Numbered from the stretch's first letter, positions 15,782-25,114 are shown. The stretch: DNA of 64,000 nt from Pseudomonadota bacterium (GCA_023422775.1 JAFAGM010000005.1:55489-119488), one strand, 5' to 3'. Program-made: numbers and translations. The notes: a model not told the origin generated them from the sequence alone.

Positions 15782-15882
15782 GTCATTCCGGGGCGATGCG
15801 CAGCATCGAACTATGGTGCGCAATTGCGCACCTGAGAATCTTGAGATTCCGGGGGCGCATCTTCGATGCGTCCCGGAATGAC
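15782..15882. repeat. Nested palindromic repeat, family B, copy 2
   Basis: It is nearly identical to 6281-6380 over its first 70 bases, including the perfect palindrome GGTGCGCAATTGCGCACC. The last part differs (GGGGGCGCATCTTCGATGCG replaces the copy 1 segment) but keeps the closing arm CCCGGAATGAC. It occupies the space between the MBL-fold gene stop and the paiB-argC promoter. Confidence 0.88.
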
Positions 15883-15890
15883 ACCTCTCG

Positions 15891-16880
15891 TCAGATCACC
15901 GGATTCCACGGCGCCGGTACCAGCCGGTAGCCGGTGCCGTCCTTCTCGACGAAACCGTTGGCCGGGAACGGATAGTGGAAGCCCTGGACGCGCATCCTGT
16001 CGGCGACCAGCATGTCGTAGACCCGGCGGCGGGTCTTTTCCGCCAGCGCCGGATCCTGGTCGAACATCAGGTGCCAGCTGGGGTGGGTGACGAACAGCGC
16101 CGGGTGGTTGGTGACGTCGGACTGGATGAAGACCTTGTCGGAGCCCGACGAGAGCACATAGGAGGTGTGGCCCGGCGTATGGCCGATGGTCTCCACCGCC
16201 AGCAGTCCCGGCGCGACTTCCTTCCCCCATTCATAGGGCGTCACCTTCTTCTTCAGTCCCGCCTCGAGAACGCGCCGGGCGTTCTTGAACACGGCCTGCA
16301 TCCGCCCCTCGGGCGCACGGCTCATCTCGCCGTCGTCCATGAAGTATTTCCATTCCGCCGCGGGCACCAGCACCTCGGCATTGGGGAATGCGGGGGTGTT
16401 CTCGACAGTCAGAAGCCCGTTGATGTGATCGCCATGGAAGTGCGAGATCACCACCATGTCGACCGATTTCGGATCGAAACCGGCGGCTGCCATGTTGGCG
16501 GCGAACTGGCCGACATTGCCCTTGCTGGAAGCGAACGCAGCGGCGCCGTTGCCGGTATCGACCACGATCAGCTTGCCGCCGGTGTTGATCACCAGCGGCG
16601 CGAACTGGATCGACATCCTGTCCTTCGGCATGAAGGCCTTTTCAAGCACCGCGTTGACTTCGTCCTTTTTCGCATTGAGCACGAACGTATCGGGCAGCGC
16701 GAAGTTGTTGACGCCATCGGAGATGGCCGTCACCTGGGCGTCGCCGACCTTGTAGCGATAGAAACTCGGCGCCTGCTTGTCCGCCACCGGCGCGGCCGCG
16801 CTGGCGGGCGCATTGGCCAGAAGTGGCGAAGCAGCCAGCGCAGCGGCGCCGGCAAGCGCGTGACGTCGTGACAATTCCAT
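15891..16880 (-). CDS. Tat-exported MBL-fold metallo-hydrolase
   Basis: The 329-residue protein begins MELSRRHALAGAAALAASP, a twin-arginine signal with the cleavage region ANAPASAAAP, so folded export to the periplasm is inferred. The zinc motif is HFHGDHINGL near residue 150, with further metal ligands in ETIGHTPGHTSYV and FIQSDVTNHPAL. This group includes lactonase-like and other hydrolases of the metallo-beta-lactamase superfamily; the substrate cannot be named. GGAGG stands seven bases upstream of the ATG. It is transcribed alone, bounded by a repeat on one side and a 166-base gap before the DedA gene. Confidence 0.88.
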   Translation of the reverse strand: MELSRRHALAGAAALAASPLLANAPASAAAPVADKQAPSFYRYKVGDAQVTAISDGVNNFALPDTFVLNAKKDEVNAVLEKAFMPKDRMSIQFAPLVINTGGKLIVVDTGNGAAAFASSKGNVGQFAANMAAAGFDPKSVDMVVISHFHGDHINGLLTVENTPAFPNAEVLVPAAEWKYFMDDGEMSRAPEGRMQAVFKNARRVLEAGLKKKVTPYEWGKEVAPGLLAVETIGHTPGHTSYVLSSGSDKVFIQSDVTNHPALFVTHPSWHLMFDQDPALAEKTRRRVYDMLVADRMRVQGFHYPFPANGFVEKDGTGYRLVPAPWNPVI

Positions 16881-17046
16881 TAAATGACCTCCGGGTGAGA
16901 CGATGAATGTGGCAGCAGAGATCTCCGGGCTACCGCGAATTCTACCGTCGTTTTACGGTAGCGCGACGCCGGCACGAAAGAGGTTTTAGTCCGTTGATTG
17001 TATCCATCGAGCTAACACCCTGGCTATCGGCTTATTCCAGCCTGCC

Positions 17047-17577
17047 CTACGCCGACCGCCACAGCCATTCGGCGATCTTCGCCATCACGTCGCCGGACAA
17101 CAACAGGACGCCCGACCAGACCAGCGCCGAGACAAAGTTTGCGATCTGGAATTGCCAGTAAGGCATCTCGAAAATGCCGGCGGCAAGCGGCACCGAAGCC
17201 CGCAGGGGGCCGAAGAAGCGACCGATGAAGATCGAGGGGACGCCCCATTTCTGGACGAAGGCCTCGCCGCGCGGCAGGATCTCCGGATAGCGCGACAGCG
17301 GCCACATCTCGGCGACGTGCTCCTTGAATTTGTAGCCGAACCAGTACGAGACCCAATCGCCCAGCGCCGCGCCGAGGCCGCCGGCCAGCCAGACCGGCCA
17401 GAAATTGATGCCGCTGACGCCCACCAGCGCGCCGATGGCAACCAGCGCGCCCCAGGCCGGAACCAGCAGCGAAATGAAGGCGAGCGATTCGCAAAACGCC
17501 AGCACCAGCACGATCGGCGCGGCCCAGACCTGATTGTCGCGCACGAAATCAGCCAGGGCGCGCACGTAGTCTTCCAT
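17047..17577 (-). CDS. DedA-family membrane protein
   Basis: This 176-residue integral membrane protein has the DedA signature: an N-terminal amphipathic region, then FCESLAFISLLVPAWGALVA (E in the first re-entrant segment), AALGDWVSYWFGYKFKE (G-x-x-x-D-x-x-x-Y-x-x-G) and FVQKWGVPSIFIGRFFGPLR (the F/G-R-F-x-P-x-R motif). Several hydrophobic helices follow. DedA-family members act in envelope homeostasis, and some flip undecaprenyl phosphate or phospholipids; no specific cargo can be assigned here. It follows the PEGA lipoprotein gene on the same strand after 192 bases. Confidence 0.9.
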   Translation of the reverse strand: MEDYVRALADFVRDNQVWAAPIVLVLAFCESLAFISLLVPAWGALVAIGALVGVSGINFWPVWLAGGLGAALGDWVSYWFGYKFKEHVAEMWPLSRYPEILPRGEAFVQKWGVPSIFIGRFFGPLRASVPLAAGIFEMPYWQFQIANFVSALVWSGVLLLSGDVMAKIAEWLWRSA

Positions 17578-17769
17578 GTCCTGAAACGCCTCCGCCCCGT
17601 TTCCGCCGACGAACCTTTTTCAGGTTCCAGGCCCCGCGCAGAGGTACGCCAGCCGATTGAGTGACTTCAAGTCACAATGCCCGGCACCGGGCGTGATCGC
17701 CATTGATTCCCACCGCTAAGAGGGTGCCGCCGCCCGCCACCAGCCGAACGAAATACCCTCGAAGGGAAC

Positions 17770-18219
17770 TCAGCTTTGAGGGGGCGGCGGCCGCCTTGGC
17801 GGGCGCGGCTTCGCCGGACGCGCCGATGCGGGAGCCGCCGGTTGCAGAGTAACGATGACTGGATTCGGCTTGTGATCCAGCGCTGCACCGGTGGCCGCAT
17901 CGACTCCCATGCCGATCAGGCCACCGGCCAGAATATTGCCGGCGAAGCCCGCCGCGCCCGTGCCAGGAATTTCCTTGGTGAGGGGGACAATCTGCGGCTC
18001 ATATCCTTCCTTTTTAACGGTCACCGTGATGTCGGCACTGCGCTTGGCCACGACCACGCACGGCGTGACGCAGGTGGTCGGAGTCTCAAGTCCCGATACC
18101 TCGGCGGTGGCGCCGGAAGGCGTGCTCGCAATTGAAATATTCTCGGTCGTTCCGCGCGTCACCGACGCGCAGCCAACACACGGCGCCGCGAGCGCGGCGA
18201 CCAATAGCAACCTGATCAT
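17770..18219 (-). CDS. Lipoprotein with PEGA-like domain
   Basis: This 149-residue protein has a short signal with the lipobox CVGCAS, cleavage being expected before the Cys around residue 17. Residues about 28-75 show a PEGA-type pattern (ISIASTPSGATAEVSG, then VTVKKEGYEPQIVPL). A glycine-rich stretch (AAGFAGNILAGGLIGMGVDA) follows, and the C-terminus is rich in Pro, Ala and Arg. PEGA domains are usually found on surface or periplasmic proteins. No enzymatic function is suggested. It stands opposite parE, with 229 bases between the two starts. Confidence 0.8.
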   Translation of the reverse strand: MIRLLLVAALAAPCVGCASVTRGTTENISIASTPSGATAEVSGLETPTTCVTPCVVVAKRSADITVTVKKEGYEPQIVPLTKEIPGTGAAGFAGNILAGGLIGMGVDAATGAALDHKPNPVIVTLQPAAPASARPAKPRPPRRPPPPQS

Positions 18220-18448
18220 TGGATTATCCCCCTACCCGCCGCGACCTTCACGCAACCTGCAGCTGAAAGCAAGCCGGTAGTGCCGGCCAACGGCACATCT
18301 TGCTAACCGAACGCAATCCGCCTATTGGCCGCCGCTCCCCCGGAGAGCTGCCCTGCCACGGCCGCTGCGGTCACTTTTTGAGCCCATCCGTGGCATAGTC
18401 ACAGCAACCGATTCGCTGCCGCGCCCTGCGCGAACCATATAAAGAGCC

Positions 18449-20500
18449 ATGTCCAAATCATTGAAATCAGCCGCAAAAGTCAAATCACCCAGTGACCTGT
18501 TCGGGGAACCGAAGGGCCGTGCGCCCGCCAAGGCGGCGCCGCGCGCCGGCAATGCGGAGGCCGGCTACACCGCGGCCGATATCGAGGTGCTCGAAGGGCT
18601 CGAGCCGGTCCGCCGCCGCCCCGGCATGTATATCGGCGGCACCGACGAGAAGGCGCTGCATCACCTCTTTGCCGAGGTCATCGACAACGCCATGGACGAG
18701 GCGCTGGCCGGCCACGCCACCTTCATCGAGGTGGAATTGACCGCCGACGGCTTCCTGACCGTCACCGACAACGGTCGCGGCATCCCGGTCGATCCGCATC
18801 CGAAGTTCCCGAAGAAGTCCGCGCTCGAAGTCATCATGTGCACGCTGCATTCGGGCGGCAAGTTCGACTCCAAGGTCTACGAGACCTCGGGCGGCCTGCA
18901 CGGCGTCGGCGTGTCCGTCGTCAACGCGCTCTCCTCGCGTCTGGAGGTGGAAGTCGCGCGCAGCCAGAAGCTCTACCGGATGAGTTTCGAACGCGGCCAT
19001 CCCAAGGGCAAGCTCGAAGACCTCGGCAAGATCAACAACCGCCGCGGCACCCGCATCCGCTTCAAGCCGGACACCGATATCTTCGGCGCGAAGGCCTCGT
19101 TCAAGCCGCAGCGGCTGTTCAAGATGACGCGCTCGAAGGCTTATCTGTTCGGCGGCGTCGAAATCCGCTGGCGCTGCGATCCCGAGTTGCTGAAAGGCGT
19201 CGAGGACGTCCCCGCCGAGGACAGCTTCCATTTCCCCGGCGGTTTGAAGGACTATCTCGCCGCCGCCATTCACGCCGACACGCTGGTGCATCCGGATATC
19301 TTCTCCGGCAAGTCCGGCCGCAACGGCGCACACGGCGCCTGCGAATGGGCGGTGGCATGGACGGCGGATGCCGACGGCTTCCTCTCCTCCTACTGCAACA
19401 CCGTGCCGACGCCCGACGGCGGCACCCATGAATCCGGCCTGCGCAGCGCGATGCTCCGCGGCCTGAAAGACCATGCCGAGCGCATCGGCCAGGGCAAGCG
19501 CGCCGCGCCCGTGACGTCGGAAGACGTGATGGTCGGCGCCGCTATCATGCTTTCGGTGTTCGTGCGCGAGCCCGAATTCCAGGGGCAGACCAAGGACCGG
19601 CTGGCGACGGCGGAAGCCCAGAAGATCGTCGAGCAGGCGATCAAGGATCCGTTCGACCACTGGCTGTCGGGCAATCCGCTGCAGGCCAACAAGCTCCTGG
19701 ACTTCGTCATCGAGCGCGCCGACGAGCGGCTGCGCCGCCGCGCCGAGAAGGAGACGTCACGCAAGACCGCGGTGAAGAAGCTCCGCCTGCCCGGCAAGCT
19801 TGCGGACTGCACCAATACGGCGACCGAAGGCTCCGAGCTCTTCATCGTCGAGGGCGACTCGGCAGGTGGCAGCGCCAAGCAGGCGCGCGACCGCAAGACC
19901 CAGGCCGTGCTGCCGTTGCGCGGCAAGATCCTCAACGTCGCATCCGCCGGCAGGGACAAGCTGACGGCCAACGCGCAGCTTTCCGACCTGATGCAGGCGA
20001 TCGGCTGCGGGACGCTGGCGCATTACCGCGAGGAAGATCTGCGCTATTCGCGCATCATCATCATGACCGACGCCGACGTCGATGGCGCGCACATCGCCTC
20101 GCTGCTGATCACGTTCTTCTACCGCCAAACGCCACGCCTGATCGATGAGGGCCATCTCTATCTGGCCGTGCCGCCGCTGTACAAATTAACCTACGGTAGC
20201 AAGTCGGTATATGCCCGCGACGACGCCCACAAGGAAGAACTGCTGAAGAGCCAGTTCAATGCCAACGCCAAGGTCGAGGTCAACCGGTTCAAAGGCCTGG
20301 GCGAGATGATGCCGGCCCAGCTCAAGGAGACCACGATGGACCCGGCGAAGCGCACGCTCCTGCGCGTGGTGCTGCTGGCCGACGACCGCGAGGGCACCGC
20401 CGATTCGGTCGAACGTCTAATGGGAACCAAGGCCGAGGCCCGGTTCGCCTTCATCTCCGACAAGGCTGAATTCGCCAGCGACGACCTGCTGGACGTCTGA
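18449..20500 (+). CDS. parE: DNA topoisomerase IV subunit B (ParE)
   Basis: The 683-residue protein has the GHKL ATPase domain (VIDNAMDEALAG, VTDNGRGIPVDPHP, GGLHGVGVSVVNALS), the transducer domain, a TOPRIM region (IVEGDSAGGSAKQARDRK and MTDADVDGAHI) and the C-terminal GLGEMMPAQLKETTMDP motif. The length and the alphaproteobacterial form of the KFPKKSALEVIMC segment favour ParE over GyrB, which is longer. With ParC it decatenates daughter chromosomes. A short Lys/Ala-rich extension precedes the ATPase domain. Transcription appears to be monocistronic. Confidence 0.94.
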   Translation: MSKSLKSAAKVKSPSDLFGEPKGRAPAKAAPRAGNAEAGYTAADIEVLEGLEPVRRRPGMYIGGTDEKALHHLFAEVIDNAMDEALAGHATFIEVELTADGFLTVTDNGRGIPVDPHPKFPKKSALEVIMCTLHSGGKFDSKVYETSGGLHGVGVSVVNALSSRLEVEVARSQKLYRMSFERGHPKGKLEDLGKINNRRGTRIRFKPDTDIFGAKASFKPQRLFKMTRSKAYLFGGVEIRWRCDPELLKGVEDVPAEDSFHFPGGLKDYLAAAIHADTLVHPDIFSGKSGRNGAHGACEWAVAWTADADGFLSSYCNTVPTPDGGTHESGLRSAMLRGLKDHAERIGQGKRAAPVTSEDVMVGAAIMLSVFVREPEFQGQTKDRLATAEAQKIVEQAIKDPFDHWLSGNPLQANKLLDFVIERADERLRRRAEKETSRKTAVKKLRLPGKLADCTNTATEGSELFIVEGDSAGGSAKQARDRKTQAVLPLRGKILNVASAGRDKLTANAQLSDLMQAIGCGTLAHYREEDLRYSRIIIMTDADVDGAHIASLLITFFYRQTPRLIDEGHLYLAVPPLYKLTYGSKSVYARDDAHKEELLKSQFNANAKVEVNRFKGLGEMMPAQLKETTMDPAKRTLLRVVLLADDREGTADSVERLMGTKAEARFAFISDKAEFASDDLLDV

Positions 20501-20743
20501 TTCCGCTGTTCCCGCCGATATGGGCGACTTTCCGGCTTTTTTCGCCGCCCCGGCCCCGGCAAAGCCGGATTCTGTCCATTTTTCAGACCTTTCCCGGACT
20601 TTCGTTTTCGGACGGGTGTGCTCCTCCCGCAACAGCATTTTGGGCCGAACCGCGTATAGTCCTGACACTGGGTTTTGGGAATCGGTGCTCGCGCATTCGG
20701 TTTGAGCGATCAGACAGACGCTTTGAACTAAGGGAATTGGGAC

Positions 20744-21538
20744 ATGAAGAAGTTGGTGATCGCTCTGACCGCGCTGGCGGCATTCACCGGATCTGCCACG
20801 GCAGCCGACCTGGGAACTCGGCCCTATGCCAAGGCTCCGGCGCCGGTGGTGATGGCTCCGAGCTGGACCGGCTTCTACATTTTCGGCGGTGGCGGCGGCG
20901 GCATCTGGTCGGCAAACGGCGGTGTGACTGACAACGTCACTGGCACCTGCATCGTCTGCACCAACACCCGCACAGGTGGCGATGGCTGGTTCGGCACGGT
21001 AGGTGCGGGTTACGACTGGCAGACTGGCCCGTCCTGGGTATTCGGTATCTTCGGCGACGGCACGTTTGGTAGCCTCAAGGGCGACGTCGGGGATGCAAGC
21101 CTCTTCGCTGTCGGCACCGTGAAGATGGAAACGGCTTGGGCAGCCGGTGCGCGCGTCGGCTATCTGGTCGCTCCGAATGTGCTTTCCTACGTCAACGGCG
21201 GTTACACCGGGACCTACTGGTCGGGCAGCACCCTGCTGGGCTCGTTCAGCGGCACCCCGGTTGGTGTGCACACCGACAGCTTCAATACCCAGGGCTGGTT
21301 CGTAGGTGGCGGCGTCGAGAACAACTTGGACTTCTTCGGAATCAGTGCTCCGGGCTGGTTCATGAAGACGGAATATCGTGCGGCCTATCTTGACCGGAAG
21401 AATCTTCAGGAGCGGATCGACGGCACCAACGTGGGGACTGGCGTCGATATCAACTTCAAGCCGTTCGTTCAGACCATCAGCACCTCGCTGGTCTACCGCT
21501 TCAACTGGACCGGCGCTCCGATCGCTGCGAAGTACTGA
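20744..21538 (+). CDS. Omp25-like outer-membrane beta-barrel protein (porin family)
   Basis: This 264-residue protein has a classical signal peptide (MKKLVIALTALAAFTGSATA) and the mature start ADLGTRPYAKAPAP typical of Bradyrhizobium and Rhizobium Omp25/RopB-like proteins. Alternating hydrophobic strands (WTGFYIFGGGGGGIW, VGAGYDWQTGPSWVFGI) run to a final strand ending TSLVYRFNW, as expected for an eight-stranded outer-membrane barrel. The ribosome-binding region is AAGGGAATTGGGAC. A terminator follows at 21560-21589. It is a paralogue of the protein at 22998-23714, with the same signal-peptide pattern and Pro/Ala-rich linker. Confidence 0.9.
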   Translation: MKKLVIALTALAAFTGSATAADLGTRPYAKAPAPVVMAPSWTGFYIFGGGGGGIWSANGGVTDNVTGTCIVCTNTRTGGDGWFGTVGAGYDWQTGPSWVFGIFGDGTFGSLKGDVGDASLFAVGTVKMETAWAAGARVGYLVAPNVLSYVNGGYTGTYWSGSTLLGSFSGTPVGVHTDSFNTQGWFVGGGVENNLDFFGISAPGWFMKTEYRAAYLDRKNLQERIDGTNVGTGVDINFKPFVQTISTSLVYRFNWTGAPIAAKY

Positions 21539-21559
21539 TCTCTGCAAATTCAACTGCTC

Positions 21560-21589
21560 AAAAGCCCCGGTATCGTCCGGGGCTTTTTT
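21560..21589 (+). terminator. Rho-independent terminator after the first porin gene
   Basis: GCCCCGG (21564-21570) and CCGGGGC (21577-21583) form a stem around a six-base loop, followed by TTTTTT. It lies about 25 bases after the porin stop codon. Confidence 0.92.
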
Positions 21590-21772
21590 GTGCCTGGAGC
21601 CAGCGGGCGTGGGGCAGTGGCCGCCCCTTGGATTAACCCTGGGATGACTTCCGGTCTTGCGGATCTGACCGGCATTGTATTCGATCCCCCGTTGCGGACG
21701 GCCGCCGGTAGCAGGGGCAGTCCGTCAAGCCGCGCGGCGCCCAAGAACCGGGAGCGGCAACGGAGGGAATCC

Positions 21773-21958
21773 ATGGCCCGATCGCTTTCGATCATCGGCT
21801 TCCTGGCGCTTGCGATAGGCCTGCTATGGATCGGTCAGGGGACCGGTTCGATCCGCTGGCCGCAATCGAGTGTCATGATCAACCAGCTGCAATGGGCGGG
21901 CTACGGCGCGGTGCTCGGCGCCATCGGGCTGATTCTGATCTGGCAAGGCAATCGCTGA
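21773..21958 (+). CDS. Small two-helix membrane protein
   Basis: From the ATG at 21773 this encodes 61 residues with two hydrophobic segments (LSIIGFLALAIGLLWIG and YGAVLGAIGLILIWQG) joined by a short polar loop. GGAGGG about seven bases upstream supports this start over longer in-frame options, whose extra sequence runs through the region after the porin terminator and shows no conserved features. Small proteins of this layout occur widely in Bradyrhizobium; the function is unknown. Confidence 0.65.
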   Translation: MARSLSIIGFLALAIGLLWIGQGTGSIRWPQSSVMINQLQWAGYGAVLGAIGLILIWQGNR

Positions 21959-22020
21959 CCCGACTCGCGCGTCATGGCCGGGCTTGGCAGTCTGGAAGGA
22001 CGGCGTCGCTACCGCTAGCC

Positions 22021-22118
22021 TAGCCCCGGCCGTCCACGTATTGGATCATGGGCGATTGGGAACACGTGGATGCCCCGGACATCTAGCGCGAAGAAGCGCT
22101 TCTGCCCGGGCATGACGA
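22021..22118. repeat. Palindromic repeat (TCCACGT...ACGTGGA, GCCCGGGCATGACG type)
   Basis: TCCACGT (22033-22039) pairs with ACGTGGA (22064-22070), and a second hairpin AGCGC...GCGCT follows around 22085-22100, then GCCCGGGCATGACG. It resembles other intergenic palindromes in the window. It ends about 15 bases before the SDR start, so the ribosome-binding site of that gene (AAGAAGGGACA) sits at its edge. Confidence 0.6.
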
Positions 22119-22132
22119 AGAAGGGACAACAC

Positions 22133-22903
22133 ATGAAAGCAGAACTGTTCGATCTCAGCGGCAAGGTCGCCATCGTCACCGGCGGCAATGGCGGCATCGG
22201 GCTCGGCATGGCCCGCGGATTGGCGAAAGCCGGTGCCGCGGTCGCGATCGTCGGCCGCAACGAGCAGAAATCGGCGGCTGCCGTGGCGGAGCTGGAGCGC
22301 GCCGGCGCCAGGGCGATTTCAGTAGCCACCGACGTCACCGACAAGGCCGCAGTCGCGGCAATGACCGAGCGCGTCGCGAGCGATCTCGGCCGCATCGACA
22401 TCCTCGTCAACAACGCCGGCATCAGCATCCGCAAGCCACCGCACGTGCTCGATATCGCCGAGTGGAACAGCGTGATCGCGACCAACCTCACCAGCGCCTT
22501 CCTCTGTTCGCAGGCGGTCTATCCGGCCATGAAGGCCGGCGGTGGCGGCAAGGTCGTCAATATCGGCTCGATGATGTCGATCTTCGGCGCCAGCTTTGCG
22601 TCGGCCTATGCAGCGAGCAAGGGCGGCATCGTCCAGTTCACGCGCGCCTGTGCGGTGGCCTGGGCTGCCGACAACATTCAGGTCAACGCGGTGCTGCCGG
22701 GCTGGATCGACACCGACCTCACGAAGAATGCCCGCAAGGAGGTCGAGGGTCTGCACGACCGCGTGCTGGCCCGGACCCCCGCCGCGCGCTGGGGCGGCAT
22801 CGATGATTTTGCGGGTATCGCGGTGTTCCTCGCCTCTCCCGCATCCGATTTCGTGACGGGTACGGCGATTCCCGTCGATGGCGGGTATTCCGTCATGGCC
22901 TGA
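22133..22903 (+). CDS. SDR-family oxidoreductase (gluconate 5-dehydrogenase / 3-oxoacyl reductase-like)
   Basis: The 256-residue protein has TGGNGGIG at the cofactor site, NNAG (LVNNAGISIRKPP) and the catalytic Ser with Tyr-x-x-x-Lys (NIGSMMSIFGASFASAYAASKGG). Arg after the second strand (VGRNEQKSA) suggests NADP preference. The C-terminal PASDFVTGTAIPVDGGYSVMA is the usual SDR ending. Sugar-acid dehydrogenases of the gluconate 5-dehydrogenase type look alike, but the substrate is not determined. The start at 22133 follows GAAGGG by about six bases. It lies between the two convergent porin genes. Confidence 0.87.
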   Translation: MKAELFDLSGKVAIVTGGNGGIGLGMARGLAKAGAAVAIVGRNEQKSAAAVAELERAGARAISVATDVTDKAAVAAMTERVASDLGRIDILVNNAGISIRKPPHVLDIAEWNSVIATNLTSAFLCSQAVYPAMKAGGGGKVVNIGSMMSIFGASFASAYAASKGGIVQFTRACAVAWAADNIQVNAVLPGWIDTDLTKNARKEVEGLHDRVLARTPAARWGGIDDFAGIAVFLASPASDFVTGTAIPVDGGYSVMA

Positions 22904-22949
22904 CCGCCTCCGAATCGACTGCCCTGCCCCGACCAAGGTGCTCCAAAGC

Positions 22950-22979
22950 AAAAGCCCCGGCTCACGCCGGGGCTTTCAC
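22950..22979. terminator. Bidirectional rho-independent terminator
   Basis: GCCCCGG (22954-22960) and CCGGGGC (22967-22973) form a stem with a six-base loop, with A/T-rich flanks on both sides. It lies between the convergent SDR and second porin genes and has the same stem as the terminator at 21560-21589. Confidence 0.88.
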
Positions 22980-22997
22980 TTTGTTGGCGTATCAAGA

Positions 22998-23714
22998 TCA
23001 GTATCTGGTCACACCAGGACCACCGAAGCGATAGTTGATGCGGGCGGTGACCAGGTCGATGTCCTGCCGGATGCCGACGTTGGTATAGCGCCAGTTTGCG
23101 TTGGTCCAATTGTAGTTCGTGTCACCCAGGAACATGTGATTGTACTCGACACCGAACGACCAGTTCGGGGTAAAGCCCCATTCCAGGCCGACGCCAACAT
23201 CCGCGCCCCATCGCGTATTCGATACGCGGATGAAATCGACGTTGTTGAGTGCGGCCCAGTAGCTGTTGCCGGCGACCGCGGCACCGCCTTTGACGTAGAA
23301 CAGGACGTTATTGGCAGCATAACCAATGCGGCCGGTGAAAAGACCGACTGCGTCAACCGTCGTACCGACGGACCAGGTCGGATCGAACGGATCGACATAT
23401 GACCGGCTCAGATCAGCCCAGTTACCCTGAGCTTCGAGACCGAACACCCAGGAGCCAGCCTGCCAGTTGTAGCCAATTTGGCCGCCAACGGTGCCGCCGG
23501 ATGCGTTATCCGAACGAACGAGGAAATTCTGCCAGTCATATCTGGTGCTGCTCTGTCCCCAGCCACCGTTGATACCGATATAGAAGCCGCTCCAGTCGTA
23601 CATGGGTGCCACAATCGGGGGCGCCTTGGTATATGGACGAGCGGCGAGATCGGCCGCGAAAGCGCTCGCCGTGCTGGCGGCAAGAATGGAAGCGGCGAGT
23701 ACAAGTTTCTTCAT
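22998..23714 (-). CDS. Omp25-like outer-membrane beta-barrel protein (porin family), second copy
   Basis: This 238-residue protein has the signal peptide MKKLVLAASILAASTASAFA and mature start ADLAARPYTKAPP, closely matching the protein at 20744-21538. Barrel strands include WSGFYIGINGGWGQ, GYNWQAGSWVFGLEAQGNW and a C-terminal strand ending in ARINYRFGG. GAAGFTPNW-like segments (GLEWGFTPNWSFGVEYNHM) are typical of Bradyrhizobium outer-membrane proteins of this family. AAGGGGAA stands about seven bases upstream of the ATG. It should be an abundant eight-stranded outer-membrane protein with a structural or diffusion role. Confidence 0.9.
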   Translation of the reverse strand: MKKLVLAASILAASTASAFAADLAARPYTKAPPIVAPMYDWSGFYIGINGGWGQSSTRYDWQNFLVRSDNASGGTVGGQIGYNWQAGSWVFGLEAQGNWADLSRSYVDPFDPTWSVGTTVDAVGLFTGRIGYAANNVLFYVKGGAAVAGNSYWAALNNVDFIRVSNTRWGADVGVGLEWGFTPNWSFGVEYNHMFLGDTNYNWTNANWRYTNVGIRQDIDLVTARINYRFGGPGVTRY

Positions 23715-23896
23715 TGCATTCCCCTTGTGAACAAAATCCAGGCAACGACCGAAGCAACAAATCGAAATCCTGACTAAAAATACCCGGGTTCCGGCCCTTT
23801 GGCTGTCACCCGGCTGCTACAGTCGCAGGCAATGTTATCTCTGGTTGCGAACACCCGATTACCTGCAACTCCAAGGTTAAGCGCCGCAACGTCGGC

Positions 23897-25114
23897 TCAT
23901 CGCTCGGCATTGTCATTGGACTGCACGTGCTCGGGCCGCACGCCCAGGCCCACAAAACGGGCCGTGACGCCCTGCAACCAGGGCATCGCCGTGATCAGCC
24001 GCATGACGAGAGGGACCTTCAGCGGCTGGTTGCCGGGCTTCAGCGCCGCGCTGACGATGTTGTTCTGGGCGATGACCTGCATCCGCTGCGTCATCCGCAC
24101 CGGGAATTCGCGGCGTCGGCGGACAGCGTCGAGTTCGTCTTCCGGCGGGCATCCATTCGCCAGTTTCGATGCCAGCAGGTTGGCGGCAGCGACCGCATCC
24201 TGCACCGCGAGGTTAACGCCGACGCCGCCGATCGGGGACATCGCATGTGCGGCGTCGCCGATACACAGGAGCCCCGGCCGCGTCCAGCGCTTCAGCCGGT
24301 TGATCGCGACCGTGAGCAGCTTGACGTCATCCCAGCCCTTCACGTCGGCAAGCCCCGGTTTGAGGATCGGCGCCATCGCTGCGACATCGTGGAGCAGCGC
24401 CGCCAGTCCCCTCGCCTTCACGGCATCGTACTGCCCCTTGGCGATGACATAGGCGCACTGCCAGTAGTCGCCGCGATCGAACGTCACCATCATCCGCCCC
24501 GGCTCGACGCGCGCGAACAGGCTCTCGCTTTCGTTCTCCCGCTTGCCCGCACGAAACCACAGCACGTCCATCGGCGCGCCGATTTCCTTCACCTCGAGTC
24601 CGGCGCGTTCGCGCACCAGCGAATGGCGGCCGTCGCACGCAATGGTGAGATCGGCATTAATGTCGACGACGCCTTCCGGCGTCCTTGCTTTGACACCCAC
24701 GATGCGATCGCCGCCATGGATCAAATCGATCGCCTCGGTCGACATCATCACCTTGAGGGAAGCGAACCGCTTGCCGCTTTCACGCAGGAAGTTGAGGAAG
24801 TCCCATTGCGGCATGAAGGCGATGAACGGATACTTCACGTTCAGCCGGCTCAGATCGGCGATCCGCACGGAATAGCCGCCGAACATCCCGTCCATCTTCT
24901 GCAGGCGCTGATGGGGCAGCTTCAGGAAGCCATCGATCAGCCCGAGTTCGTCCATCACCTGCAGGGTCGAGGGATGCACGGTATCGCCACGAAAATCGCG
25001 AAAGAAATCCGCGTGCTTCTCCAGCACCACGACATCGATGCCGGCGCGTCCGAGCAGATAACCGAGCATCATGCCGGCGGGCCCGCCGCCGACGATGCAG
25101 CAACGTGTTTTCAT
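23897..25114 (-). CDS. FAD-dependent monooxygenase (UbiH/PHBH-like)
   Basis: In 405 residues the dinucleotide motif is CCIVGGGPAGMMLGYLLG at the N-terminus with Glu (VVVLEKH) at the ribose position. The DG motif is LTIACDGRHSLVRERAGL and the second FAD motif is LLCIGDAAHAMSPIGGVGVNLAVQDA. FRGDTVHPSTLQVMDELG is typical of aromatic-ring or quinone hydroxylases of this class. The substrate is not known; the neighbouring genes give no pathway context. Upstream lies a palindromic element (25221-25276) that separates it from the caspase-like gene on the same strand. Confidence 0.9.
   Translation of the reverse strand: MKTRCCIVGGGPAGMMLGYLLGRAGIDVVVLEKHADFFRDFRGDTVHPSTLQVMDELGLIDGFLKLPHQRLQKMDGMFGGYSVRIADLSRLNVKYPFIAFMPQWDFLNFLRESGKRFASLKVMMSTEAIDLIHGGDRIVGVKARTPEGVVDINADLTIACDGRHSLVRERAGLEVKEIGAPMDVLWFRAGKRENESESLFARVEPGRMMVTFDRGDYWQCAYVIAKGQYDAVKARGLAALLHDVAAMAPILKPGLADVKGWDDVKLLTVAINRLKRWTRPGLLCIGDAAHAMSPIGGVGVNLAVQDAVAAANLLASKLANGCPPEDELDAVRRRREFPVRMTQRMQVIAQNNIVSAALKPGNQPLKVPLVMRLITAMPWLQGVTARFVGLGVRPEHVQSNDNAER

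Noticed and set aside
15596..15823. 75-codon minus-strand frame overlapping the leader region
   Set aside because: It begins inside repeat family B and crosses the predicted promoter; the 24-codon ORF in another frame is better placed.
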